The notes under the pieces are model-generated. The model was not told the DNA's origin, ran no database searches, and was given only the letters and a program-made list of their open reading frames with translations. The position numbers were made by a program, and so were the translations under genes. DNA of 64,000 nucleotides, taken from contig JALNZB010000001.1 of NCBI GenBank assembly GCA_023229545.1, positions 124,001-188,000 of the forward strand, in the 5' to 3' direction. Shown in pieces: positions 36,629-45,527 of the stretch (its first letter is position 1; every line of letters starts with the position of its first letter). This stretch comes from Sulfuritalea sp. Lineage in GTDB: Bacteria; Pseudomonadota; Gammaproteobacteria; Burkholderiales; Rhodocyclaceae.

Positions 36629-39600
36629 TTCCACGCAACTCCATCGGTCGCCAGGCCGTCATCAGGCTGTTCGTCAGCCTCGGCCTGCTGGTTGCGCTGA
36701 TCGCCATCAGTTCGGTCGGCATCTACCAGGCCGCGCTGCACAAGGCGGCGCAAAAGCGCGCCGACGAACTGGTGAGTTTCTACACCGCCCGTCTCGACCA
36801 GATTGAGCGCGAGTGGGAAATCCGCAGCCGCGACTTCAAGGTGCGCATCGAAACCACCCGCGCCCTGGAAGACCCCGCCAGCGCGGCGACGAATCTCCAG
36901 GCCTTCATGACCGTGCAGGGGTCCGATCGCTCGTTCCACTATCTGCTGATCCAGACCGGGGACGGCAAGAAGCTGTTCGACTCCGGCAAGGACATCAGCC
37001 TGGCGTCGATTCCGGAGGGCACCGGGGCGGAGCTGGGGCACTACATGGACCCGCAGAACGGCCAGATCTATCGTGTCTTCGAGCATCCGATCTGGCTCGG
37101 CGAAGAGCGCGGCATGGGGCGCTTTGCGGTGTTCTTTCGCATCGACAACGCGCTGCTCGGGCAGATGAGCACGCCGGGCCTGACGCTAAGCCTGCTGCAC
37201 GACGGCGTGCCGACAGCCAGTTCCGGCGGCCAGATCGCCCTCGATCATCTGCGTGGCAGCCGGGGCGTGGTCGAGGCCGGCAACGAGGTTCGCGACTTGC
37301 CCTGGAGCGGCAAGGCGGACGACGTGATCCGCTTGCACGTCGAGGCGCCGGTGACGACATTGTTCTCGACCACCGAACTCGCCGTGGGCGTCAGCCTGAT
37401 TCCGCTGGTCGACGGCCTCGTGCTGTGGTTCACCCTCGGCCTGTGGCTGATGCGCCAGACGCGGCGGATCACCCATCTGGGCCGCGCGGTGCACGAATAC
37501 ACCTCTGCCGGGGACACCACGGAAGATATGGCGACCGCGCTCGTCAGCGCCCGCCAGCAACAGCCGGACGAAATCGCCGAGGTGGCCGATGCCATTGGCT
37601 TTATGGTGGCCGCTGTCGGCCAGCGCGCACGCGCGCAGGAGGAGTCGTCCGCGCAACTGCGCGAAAGCGAAAAGCGTTTTCGCCAGTTGTTCGACAGCGG
37701 CGGCGACGCCATCTTCGTGGTCGAGCAGGGCACGCTGCGGCTCATCGAGGTCAACGACATGGCCTGCCGGCGTCTGGGCTACAGCCGCGAGCAACTGCTG
37801 GCGATGACGGTCGCCGACATCGACGATCCGTCGGCCATCGACGATATGCCCGACGTGATCCACCAGCTCGAAACCTCGGGCCGGGCGATGTTCCGGCGGG
37901 TGCATGTCGCCAGCGACGGTCGCCGCATCCCGGTCGAGATCGTCGCCCAGGCCATGGACTATGCGGGCCAGCCGGCCATCATGTCGGTGGCGCGGGACAT
38001 CTCCGAACGCATCCAGGCCGAGGTCGAGTACCGCACCATTGTCGAAACCACCCACGATGGCTTCTGGATCACTTCGACGCAGGACGCGCGCTTCCTCGAC
38101 GTCAACCCGGCGGCGTGCGCCATGCTCGGTTATTCCCGCGAGGAAATGCTGGCCATGGCCGTCCCGGATGTCGAGGCCGTCGAAAAGCCGGTGGACACGC
38201 AACGGCATATCGCGGCCATTATCGAGGGGCGCAAGGATCGCTTCGAGTCGCGGCATCGGCACAAGGACGGACATCTGATCGATGTCGAGATCAGCGCCAC
38301 GTTCATCGATGCGCGGGGCGGCGTGCTCGTGGTGTTCGTCCGCGACGTGACCGCGCGCCGGCACACGGAACTGGCGCTACGCGAGGCAAAGTCCGAAGCC
38401 GAGCGGGCCAATCGCGCCAAGTCGGAATTCCTCGCCAACATGAGCCATGAAATCCGCACGCCGATGAACGCCATCATCGGGCTTTCCCATCTCGCCCTAG
38501 GACTCGAACTGCCGCCCAAGCTGCGTGATTACTGCACCAAGATACAGACATCGTCCCAGGCGCTGCTGTCCATCCTCAACGACATTCTCGACTATTCCAA
38601 GGTCGAGGCGGGACGCCTGGAACTGGACGAGGTGGAATTCTTCCTTGAGGAAGTGCTGGCGAACGTCTCCGATCTGTTCGTCGTGCACGCCGATGAAAAA
38701 GGGCTGGAACTGTTTTTCGAGATCGACTCGGTGCCGCCGGTGCTGGTGGGCGACCCGCTGCGCCTGGGACAGGTGATGAACAACCTGGTGGGCAATGCGG
38801 TGAAGTTCACCGAGAGCGGGGAAGTCCATGTCAAGGTCGAGGAGTTGGCGGTCGAAGGGGAATTCGTCAGCCTGCGCTTTTCGGTGCGGGATACCGGCAT
38901 CGGCATGACGCCGGAGCAGGCGGAGCGCCTGTTCCATGCCTTCACCCAGGCCGACGGTTCGATCACGCGCAAATATGGCGGCACCGGCCTCGGGCTGACC
39001 ATCTGCAAGCGCCTGGTGGAATTGATGGGCGGCGAGATCACCGTCGCCAGCGAACCCGGTCAGGGCAGCATTTTCAGTTTCACCATCCGCCTGCAAGTTT
39101 CCCATGCCGGCGTGCTCACGCGTTCGCCCGCCGACCTGCGCGGCATGCGCGTGCTGGTGGTGGACGACATCGACACTTCGCGCCTGATATTGCGGGAAAT
39201 CCTGACTTCCTGGAAATTCGTGGTGGTCGAGGCGGCCTCCGGGCCCGAGGCGCTGGAAATTCTGCGCCACACCGAACGCGATCAGGCGATCGAACTGGTC
39301 TTGCTCGACTGGAAGATGCCGGGCATGGATGGCGTCGAGCTCGCCCGCGAGATACAAAAGCAAGTTCGCGGCGGCGAGATTCCGGGCATGCCGGTGAGCA
39401 TCATGGTCACCGCTTTCGGCAAGGATCAACTGCTGCAAGCGGCGCGGGGCGTGCGCCTCGATGCGGTACTGCAAAAGCCGGTGATTGCTTCCAATCTGTT
39501 CGACACCATAGTCGGCATCCAGGGCGGCAAGGCGGATCACGCGCCAGTGTCGACGCATGGAATAACTACCTCGCTTGCCGGCGCGCATATCCTGCTGGTC

Positions 39601-40635
39601 GAGGACAACGAGATCAATCAGCAGGTGGCGCGGGAACTGCTCGAACGCTACGGCCTGGTCGTTAGCGTCGCCGATAACGGCGAGGAGGCGCTGCAAGCCC
39701 TGCAGAGCGGAAGCTTCGATGTGGTGTTGATGGATCTGCAAATGCCGGTGATGGATGGCTTCGAGGCGACGCGGCGGATTCGTCAGGATGCCCGCTTCCG
39801 TGACCTGCCCATCCTGGCCTTGTCGGCGGCGGTGATGGCGCAGGACCGGGCGGACTGCCTGGCCGCCGGCATGAACGATCATGTGGCGAAACCGGTGGTG
39901 CCGCAGGAAATGCTGGAGACCCTGGCGAAGTGGATCAGGCCCGGCGCGGAAAACGATCCGCCGTTCCGGTTTGTCGCCGCCCCCAGGGACGCGGGGCAAG
40001 TCCTGCCCGAGCTGCCGGGATTCGATCTGGACGCGGCGCTGGAACGGGTCGGCGGCAACCGCGCCCTGCTCGAAACTTTGCTGCTGAATTTTTCCGCGCA
40101 GTTCGGCCAAGCGGCGGACGAGATGGATGCGCTGATCCGGGCCGATCGCAAGGACGAAGCGGCGGCGCGCGCCCACCAGATTGGAGGCTCCGCCGGCAAT
40201 CTCGGCGCTGCCGCACTCCACGCGGCGGCGGAGCGCCTGGAGCGGGCGTTGCGAAAGAAGACAGCGCCCCGCGCCCAGGAGGAATCCCGGGAGGAATTCA
40301 ACGCCGCCCTGGCCCAGGTGCTGGAATCCATCGCCAGGATCGACGCGCCGTCCTCCTCCGGGATTGTCGAGTTCGAGTGCGAGAAATGCCAATGGGCGCG
40401 GGGTGAGGAGTTGTTCAAGGGGCTGCGCGGGCTGCTGGAAAACAATGATTTCGTGCCGCATGAATTGATCGCGGAACTGGTGGCTGCCGTGAAATGCCAA
40501 ACGCTGCACACAAAGTTGCAGGAACTGCAACGACAGGTCGACAACATCGACTATCGCCGTGCGCTGGAAACGCTGGATAGTGTCACGTGTGTCGACAGCC
40601 ACGATTTTGGCGGACAGCGAAATAATGCCGAGTGA
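36625..40635 (+). CDS. Membrane hybrid histidine kinase with two PAS, two receivers and Hpt
   Basis: A 1336-residue kinase starting at GTG. Membrane helices at about 12-33 and 254-276 enclose a large periplasmic sensor. A HAMP-like link, PAS at about 345-465 and 465-585, HisKA with H608 in MSHEIRTPMNA and an HATPase domain follow. Two receivers have D895 (atypical LLDWKMPG) and D1037, and Hpt has H1184 in AHQIGGSAGNLG. This is a BarA/ArcB-like phosphorelay. A C-terminal tail of about 80 residues after the Hpt contains CEKCQW and a later Cys and is unfamiliar. It is coupled to the solute-binding protein gene by a GTGA overlap, and the next gene starts within its last codons, so all three act together. 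Confidence 0.92.
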   Translation: MIPRNSIGRQAVIRLFVSLGLLVALIAISSVGIYQAALHKAAQKRADELVSFYTARLDQIEREWEIRSRDFKVRIETTRALEDPASAATNLQAFMTVQGSDRSFHYLLIQTGDGKKLFDSGKDISLASIPEGTGAELGHYMDPQNGQIYRVFEHPIWLGEERGMGRFAVFFRIDNALLGQMSTPGLTLSLLHDGVPTASSGGQIALDHLRGSRGVVEAGNEVRDLPWSGKADDVIRLHVEAPVTTLFSTTELAVGVSLIPLVDGLVLWFTLGLWLMRQTRRITHLGRAVHEYTSAGDTTEDMATALVSARQQQPDEIAEVADAIGFMVAAVGQRARAQEESSAQLRESEKRFRQLFDSGGDAIFVVEQGTLRLIEVNDMACRRLGYSREQLLAMTVADIDDPSAIDDMPDVIHQLETSGRAMFRRVHVASDGRRIPVEIVAQAMDYAGQPAIMSVARDISERIQAEVEYRTIVETTHDGFWITSTQDARFLDVNPAACAMLGYSREEMLAMAVPDVEAVEKPVDTQRHIAAIIEGRKDRFESRHRHKDGHLIDVEISATFIDARGGVLVVFVRDVTARRHTELALREAKSEAERANRAKSEFLANMSHEIRTPMNAIIGLSHLALGLELPPKLRDYCTKIQTSSQALLSILNDILDYSKVEAGRLELDEVEFFLEEVLANVSDLFVVHADEKGLELFFEIDSVPPVLVGDPLRLGQVMNNLVGNAVKFTESGEVHVKVEELAVEGEFVSLRFSVRDTGIGMTPEQAERLFHAFTQADGSITRKYGGTGLGLTICKRLVELMGGEITVASEPGQGSIFSFTIRLQVSHAGVLTRSPADLRGMRVLVVDDIDTSRLILREILTSWKFVVVEAASGPEALEILRHTERDQAIELVLLDWKMPGMDGVELAREIQKQVRGGEIPGMPVSIMVTAFGKDQLLQAARGVRLDAVLQKPVIASNLFDTIVGIQGGKADHAPVSTHGITTSLAGAHILLVEDNEINQQVARELLERYGLVVSVADNGEEALQALQSGSFDVVLMDLQMPVMDGFEATRRIRQDARFRDLPILALSAAVMAQDRADCLAAGMNDHVAKPVVPQEMLETLAKWIRPGAENDPPFRFVAAPRDAGQVLPELPGFDLDAALERVGGNRALLETLLLNFSAQFGQAADEMDALIRADRKDEAAARAHQIGGSAGNLGAAALHAAAERLERALRKKTAPRAQEESREEFNAALAQVLESIARIDAPSSSGIVEFECEKCQWARGEELFKGLRGLLENNDFVPHELIAELVAAVKCQTLHTKLQELQRQVDNIDYRRALETLDSVTCVDSHDFGGQRNNAE

Positions 40636-42208
40636 GAACTACCAGGCTTTGGTCCTGATCGTGGACGACGCGCCGACCAATATCCAGGTGCTGGCGGAAA
40701 CCCTGCGCGCCGACTACCGGGTCAAGGTGGCGACCAGCGGCCAGGCGGCGCTGGACATCGTCGACCGCGATCGGCCGGATCTCATCCTGCTCGATGTGAT
40801 GATGGCGGGGATGGACGGCTACGAGGTCTGCCGCCGGCTCAAGGACAATCCCGACACCCAGGGGATTCCGGTGATCTTCGTCACCGCCAGGAGCGAGGCT
40901 CAGGACGAGCAGCGGGGGCTCAGGCTGGGCGCGGTGGACTATATCTCCAAGCCCTTCCATCCGGCGATTGTCAAGGCGCGCGTGCACAACCATGTCAACC
41001 TCGGGCTGACGGCGGCAGTGCTGCAAGAGCGTGAGGCGCAACTCAATCTATTGGTCGCGGACCTGGCCCAGGCCAAGGCGCAGGCGGAAATGGCCAGGGC
41101 GGAAGCCGAGCGGGCGAACGCCGCCAAGTCTCATTTCCTGGCTGCGGCGAGTCATGATTTGCGCCAGCCCCTCCATGCCATGGACATCTATGTCAGACTC
41201 ATCGCCGCCGCCGTGCCCCCCGACAGCGCATGCCTCGTCGATAAGATGAAGCAGTGCTCGGGCGACTTGTCGATGCTGCTGAACGAATTGCTCGACCTGA
41301 GCAAACTGAACGCTGGAGCGCTTGAACCCAGGGTATCGGTTTTCCCCTTGGCCGCATTCCTCGACCAGATCGCGACCATCCATGAGCCGTCCGCCGAGCA
41401 GAAGGGACTGCTGTTCCGTGTCGCCCGGACCCGCCTCGTCGCCAGGACGGACAACCAGTTGTTGCGACAGTTGGTCGCCAACGCCGTTCGTTACACCGCG
41501 CGCGGCAGCGTCCTGCTCGGTGTCCGGCGCCGCGAGAGCAAGTTGTGGATCGAGGTGTGGGATACGGGCATCGGCATCCCCGCCGACAAGCGCGAGGAAA
41601 TATTCGAGCCCTTTCGCCAGCTCGACAATCCCGCCCGCAATCTGGAACAGGGTAGCGGCCTCGGCCTGGCCCTGGTTCGGAGTCTGGCCAAGGTTCTCGG
41701 ACTGCAAATCAGGGTGGCGAGCCGGGTTGGGCGGGGCTCCCTGTTTGCCGTCGAAGTGCCCCGTGGTACGGTGGTCGCCGCTGGCGGTGTTACCGAGCGC
41801 CGAATCGCGCCGGAACGGCGGCGGCGTCGCCTGCGCGTGGCGCTGGTCGAGGACCATGCTTTCGTGCGCGAAGCCATGACGCGGGGTCTTATGCTGCTGG
41901 GGCATGAAGTGGTGGCGGCAGCGGATGTCGTCGAGTTGCTGGCGGGACTGGACGGCCTCGCACCGGATATTATCGTTGCCGACTACCGGCTGAAGGGAGG
42001 CAGCATCGGCAGCGATGCCATCGCCATGGTGCGCAAGTGCTATGGCGACCGCATCGGCGCCGTCGTTGTCACCGGCGAGACCGATCCTGATGTCGTCAGA
42101 AGCATCACGGACAGCGGACTGCGCATATTGCAAAAGCCCGTGCAACTCGACGCATTGGAAGTCTTCCTGAATGAGTTCGGCGTGGATAGTCAGCCGGAAG
42201 CGGCGTAG
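40625..42208 (+). CDS. Receiver-histidine kinase-receiver protein
   Basis: A 527-residue soluble protein. The N-terminal receiver has D57 in LILLDVMMAGMDG. A coiled link leads to HisKA with H177 in AASHDLRQPLHAM, an HATPase domain (about 270-390), a basic linker (ERRRRRLR) and a C-terminal receiver with acceptor in IIVADYRLKGG. The ATG overlaps the end of the preceding hybrid kinase by 11 bases. It probably takes phosphate from that kinase's Hpt and passes or adds its own signal (inference). DNA for its first receiver is almost the same as that of the next gene. Confidence 0.9.
   Translation: MPSENYQALVLIVDDAPTNIQVLAETLRADYRVKVATSGQAALDIVDRDRPDLILLDVMMAGMDGYEVCRRLKDNPDTQGIPVIFVTARSEAQDEQRGLRLGAVDYISKPFHPAIVKARVHNHVNLGLTAAVLQEREAQLNLLVADLAQAKAQAEMARAEAERANAAKSHFLAAASHDLRQPLHAMDIYVRLIAAAVPPDSACLVDKMKQCSGDLSMLLNELLDLSKLNAGALEPRVSVFPLAAFLDQIATIHEPSAEQKGLLFRVARTRLVARTDNQLLRQLVANAVRYTARGSVLLGVRRRESKLWIEVWDTGIGIPADKREEIFEPFRQLDNPARNLEQGSGLGLALVRSLAKVLGLQIRVASRVGRGSLFAVEVPRGTVVAAGGVTERRIAPERRRRRLRVALVEDHAFVREAMTRGLMLLGHEVVAAADVVELLAGLDGLAPDIIVADYRLKGGSIGSDAIAMVRKCYGDRIGAVVVTGETDPDVVRSITDSGLRILQKPVQLDALEVFLNEFGVDSQPEAA
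40650..41002 (+). repeat. Duplicated receiver DNA, copy A (see 42251-42612)
   Basis: The receiver-coding segment is nearly identical to 42251-42612, with stretches of dozens of bases unchanged and one short length difference near the middle. The downstream domains are unrelated. Confidence 0.88.
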
Positions 42209-42215
42209 ATTCCAG

Positions 42216-43145
42216 ATGGACGGAAAAATGCAGAATGACAACAACAAGCCGCTGGTCCTGATCGTGGACGACACGCCGACCAATATCCAGGTGCTGGCGG
42301 AAACCCTGCGCGCCGACTATCGGGTCAAGGTGGCGACCAGCGGCCAGGCGGCGCTGGACATTGTCGGTCGGGAAGGCGGCAAGCCGGATCTCATCCTGCT
42401 CGACGTGATGATGGCGGGGATGGACGGCTACGAGGTCTGCCGCCGGCTCAAGGACAATCCAGACACCCACGGGATTCCGGTGATCTTCGTCACCGCCAAG
42501 AACGATGCGCAGGACGAGGAACGCGGTCTCAGGCTGGGCGCCATGGACTATATCGCCAAGCCATTTCACCCGGCGATTGTCAAGGCGCGCGTGCAGAACC
42601 ACATCAGCCTCAAGATGAAAACGGACTTGCTCGAATCGCTGGCGCTTATCGACGGCCTGACGGGCATTCCCAACCGGCGGCGTCTCGACGAGACCCTGGA
42701 TGCGGAATGGAAGCGTGGCTTGCGCAACGGCACGCCGCTGGCGGTGGCCATGGCGGACATCGATTATTTCAAGGCTTACAACGACCATTATGGCCACGGC
42801 GGCGGGGATGAATGCCTGAAGGCGGTGGCGCGGGCGCTGTCGTCTTCCCTCGTCCGTCCGGCCGACATGATGGCCCGTTACGGCGGCGAGGAATTTGCCG
42901 CCGTCATGCCCGACACCGATGCGGCAGGAGCGAAGTTGTTGGCGCAACGCTGGTGCGACAACGTGGCGGCGCTGGTTTTGCCTCACGCCTGTTCCAGTGC
43001 CGGTGGCCACGTTACGGTGAGCGTGGGTTACGCTTGCCAGGTACCGGAGGCGCCGCAGTCGCCGCAGATGCTTCTGGAAATGGCGGACAAAATGCTCTAT
43101 CAGGCGAAAGAGCATGGCCGCAATCAGGTATGCGGTTCGCAGTAA
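42216..43145 (+). CDS. PleD-like response regulator diguanylate cyclase
   Basis: A 309-residue cyclase with a receiver (acceptor D63 in LLDVMMAGMDG) joined to a GGEEF domain (about 145-305). GGEEF is intact in ARYGGEEFAAVM, with an RxxD inhibitory site (RPAD). Phosphorylation of the receiver should drive dimerisation and c-di-GMP synthesis (family knowledge). It follows the receiver-kinase-receiver gene by seven bases and is the natural output of the solute-binding protein/hybrid kinase relay upstream. Start choices are ATG at 42216 or 42228; the second has GGACGGA very close before it. Confidence 0.92.
   Translation: MDGKMQNDNNKPLVLIVDDTPTNIQVLAETLRADYRVKVATSGQAALDIVGREGGKPDLILLDVMMAGMDGYEVCRRLKDNPDTHGIPVIFVTAKNDAQDEERGLRLGAMDYIAKPFHPAIVKARVQNHISLKMKTDLLESLALIDGLTGIPNRRRLDETLDAEWKRGLRNGTPLAVAMADIDYFKAYNDHYGHGGGDECLKAVARALSSSLVRPADMMARYGGEEFAAVMPDTDAAGAKLLAQRWCDNVAALVLPHACSSAGGHVTVSVGYACQVPEAPQSPQMLLEMADKMLYQAKEHGRNQVCGSQ
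42251..42612 (+). repeat. Duplicated receiver DNA, copy B (see 40650-41002)
   Basis: Second copy of the receiver-coding segment, now joined to a GGEEF domain. The similarity stops at the domain border, which marks a domain-level duplication. Confidence 0.88.
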
Positions 43146-43167
43146 AGCCACGCTGGCCTGAACCGGC

Positions 43168-43929
43168 TTGAGACAGGCAGAGTCACCGCTGCGACAGGCG
43201 CTGGTCGCGCAGACGCTCGGCGCAATGCTGGCGGCGGGGCTGATTTGGCTGCTCCCCGTCCTGCTTGCGCCGCCGTTGACCATGGCCATGGTGCAGGGAC
43301 TATGCGCCGCGTTGATCAGTCACCTGCGGCGCGGCCCGGTCTGGTGGCTGCCGATTCATCTCGGTTTCATGCCGCTGGCGGTGCTGGCCCTGGGACTCGG
43401 CCTGCCGTCCTGGGTCTGGCTGGCGGGCTTCGCATTGCTGCTGCTGACGTTCTGGCGCACCGACCGCAGCCGGGTGCCGCTTTACCTGACCAACACTTTG
43501 GCCAGCGCGGTTCTCGCCGGGCTGCTACCCGCCCAGCCGGTTGCCGTGATCGATCTTGGCTGCGGCGACGGCGGCCTGCTGCGGCGTCTGGCGCGGGCGC
43601 GTCCCGATTGCCGTTTTGTCGGCTTCGAGCATGCGCCGCTGCCCTGGGTCTGGGCCTGGCTGTCTTGTCACCGCCTGGCCAATGTCGAGATTCGCTTCGG
43701 TGACTTCTGGTCCCACCCATTGGGCGACTACGCGCTGGTCTACGCCTTTCTCTCGCCAGTCCCCATGCCACGGCTGTGGGACAAGGCCAAAGCCGAGATG
43801 AAGCCGGATGCCCTGCTGGTCAGCAACAGCTTCGCCATACCCGACATTCAGCCGGAAAGCACCGTCGAGGTGGCCGATGGCCGGCGCACCCGTCTCCACT
43901 GCTACCGACCGGGGGCTGAACCTGGTTGA
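43168..43929 (+). CDS. Membrane-anchored class I SAM-dependent methyltransferase
   Basis: A 253-residue protein. The first 110 residues hold about four hydrophobic helices. The soluble part has the SAM-binding motif AVIDLGCGDGGLLRRL and a following acidic position in FVGFEHAP. Later motifs (FGDFWSHPLGDYALVYAFLSP) fit a class I methyltransferase, but the substrate is not clear. The frame starts with TTG and has no strong ribosome binding site; the next ATG would remove part of the first helix. It follows the cyclase after 22 bases and may share its transcript. A role in membrane or envelope modification is only a guess. Confidence 0.75.
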   Translation: MRQAESPLRQALVAQTLGAMLAAGLIWLLPVLLAPPLTMAMVQGLCAALISHLRRGPVWWLPIHLGFMPLAVLALGLGLPSWVWLAGFALLLLTFWRTDRSRVPLYLTNTLASAVLAGLLPAQPVAVIDLGCGDGGLLRRLARARPDCRFVGFEHAPLPWVWAWLSCHRLANVEIRFGDFWSHPLGDYALVYAFLSPVPMPRLWDKAKAEMKPDALLVSNSFAIPDIQPESTVEVADGRRTRLHCYRPGAEPG

Positions 43930-43944
43930 ATATCCCTGGATACC

Positions 43945-44060
43945 GTCCCGGCCCGGAGGGACCGGGACATAAACGCGGCGATTGCCTCGCAATTTCAGCC
44001 ATCGAAGGGACGGGCTATACCCAATAATCCCCATCAGACAGACCCCGGCTGCGGGCCGGG
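43945..44060 (+). other. Intergenic region with two hairpins before the ParA-like gene
   Basis: One stem pairs GTCCCGG with CCGGGAC (43945-43968) right after the methyltransferase gene. Another pairs CCCGGC with GCCGGG (44044-44060) about 20 bases before the ParA-like start codon. Neither has a T-run. I compared the region by eye with c-di-GMP riboswitches and saw no match. Confidence 0.35.
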
Positions 44061-44079
44061 ATCGACGGGGAGTTAGAAC

Positions 44080-44769
44080 ATGGCAGACATCATCTGCGTC
44101 ATCGGCAACAAGGGCGGCACCGGCAAGACCACGATTTCCCACATGCTGTGCCAGGGCATGGGCCTGCTCGGCCAACGCTCGGTCTGCGTTCTCACCGACA
44201 GTTGTCGCGAACCGCTGGACCCGTCCGGTCGCCGCTATCTGGTGGCCGATGCCCGCTCGCGCGAAGCGCTGACCAAGGTCACCGGCAAGATCCGCTCGCT
44301 CAAGTCATGGATGGGCGTCATCGACGGCGGCGGCAACCGCACCGAGATGGATCGCAGTCTCTACGGCGTCGCCGATCTGGTGCTGTTGCCGTTTCGCGAT
44401 TCGCACGAGGATATCCGCACCGTGATACGCGATCTGGAAATGTTCCCGCGCGCCTATGCGATTCCGTCGCAGTGGCCGACCAATGTCTGGCAGCGCGAAG
44501 CGGCGGAGAAAACCGTCGATGAATTTCTTGCCCGTTTTCGCGACCGCATTCTTGCGCCGGTCGCCACGCTCTCCGCCAGCAAGCACCTGCTGCAGAAAAC
44601 CATCCCCGGCAGCCTGCCCTCGCCGCTGGCCAACGCCAGCCGCGGCATCGCTCGTCAGGTGCTGGACCTGTTGCAGATATCCTTTGAAGATGTCGAAGAC
44701 ATGGGCGTGGAAGATACGTCCACCCGACCGACCAACGACCGCATTCCCGCCATGGCGATGGCGGCCTGA
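44080..44769 (+). CDS. ParA/MinD-like P-loop ATPase without partner
   Basis: A 229-residue ATPase. The deviant Walker A box GNKGGTGKTT carries both lysines (K11 and K16) typical of ParA/MinD/Soj proteins, which switch between monomer and DNA- or membrane-bound dimer. The Walker B-like strand reads GVIDGGGNR rather than the usual D-T/L-P pattern. GGGGAG before the ATG is a good ribosome binding site. There is no parB, no evident centromere repeats and no MinC/MinE gene nearby. A PhaM-type gene (granule to nucleoid tethering) lies 0.8 kb away in the same direction but is separated by a regulator. The cargo is unknown. Confidence 0.82.
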   Translation: MADIICVIGNKGGTGKTTISHMLCQGMGLLGQRSVCVLTDSCREPLDPSGRRYLVADARSREALTKVTGKIRSLKSWMGVIDGGGNRTEMDRSLYGVADLVLLPFRDSHEDIRTVIRDLEMFPRAYAIPSQWPTNVWQREAAEKTVDEFLARFRDRILAPVATLSASKHLLQKTIPGSLPSPLANASRGIARQVLDLLQISFEDVEDMGVEDTSTRPTNDRIPAMAMAA

Positions 44770-44778
44770 ACCCGGTCG

Positions 44779-45426
44779 TCAGTTGTAGCGCCGCTTGCGA
44801 CTGACCATCAGGGCGGCTTCCGAGCGGTTGCTCACGCCCATGGCCTTCATGATGGCCGAGACATGGATTTTTACGGTACCTTCGGTCAGGCCGAGCAATT
44901 CGCTGATGCGCCGGTTGCTGCACCCTTCGGCCACCAGTTCGAGTACCCGCACCTGCGCGGCGGTCAGGCCGAAGCGCTGCCCCAGCGGCTTGCCCTTGCC
45001 CTCGCCCTGAGCGGATTCGCTGTTCTTTGTCAGCTTCCGCAGTTTGGGCGGCAGGTAGATTTCGCCGGACAGCACCGCGCGCAGGGCATCCAGCAACTCG
45101 GTACTTGACCCCGATTTGGAAACGAATCCCGAAGCGCCGTCTTTCATTACGCGCGACACGGTGTCGGCATCGTCCAGCGCGGACAGAATGACCACCGGCA
45201 CCGTTGGGAAACGCCGCCGCACCAGCGGCAGAAAGGTCAGGCCCTTGGTTCCGGGCAGCATCAGGTCGAGAATCATCATGTCGATGTCCTCGGTCTCCAG
45301 CACGCCGACGGCCTCGCCGGCATCCTTTACGCCAAAGGTCTGGGTTTCGGCGCCGAGATTCTTCAGCGTCGCGAGCAATCCCTCGCGTACCAAAGCATGA
45401 TCTTCCACCACCAATAGTCTGAGCAT
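44779..45426 (-). CDS. NarL/FixJ-family response regulator
   Basis: A 215-residue two-domain regulator. The receiver has E8-D9 and acceptor D54 in MMILDLMLPG. A linker rich in Lys/Ser/Gly leads to a LuxR-type helix-turn-helix (about 150-207, RISELLGLTEGTVKIHVSAIM). It should bind DNA as a dimer after phosphorylation. No kinase is adjacent on this strand; the island to the left offers many candidates. It converges with the ParA-like gene, nine bases apart. Confidence 0.92.
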   Translation of the reverse strand: MLRLLVVEDHALVREGLLATLKNLGAETQTFGVKDAGEAVGVLETEDIDMMILDLMLPGTKGLTFLPLVRRRFPTVPVVILSALDDADTVSRVMKDGASGFVSKSGSSTELLDALRAVLSGEIYLPPKLRKLTKNSESAQGEGKGKPLGQRFGLTAAQVRVLELVAEGCSNRRISELLGLTEGTVKIHVSAIMKAMGVSNRSEAALMVSRKRRYN

Positions 45427-45527
45427 TGCTTTCCCCTGCGAGCCTGTTGCTGAATATGACAGCGGACAGTTTAGCGCGGAAGGCAGCCCTGCGGTAAGAT
45501 CATCCGACTAGCCAGGGAGCAATCGCC

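Noticed and set aside
43930..44079. c-di-GMP riboswitch before the ParA-like gene
   Set aside because: Two GC-rich hairpins are present, but I found no match to the conserved GEMM core by eye.
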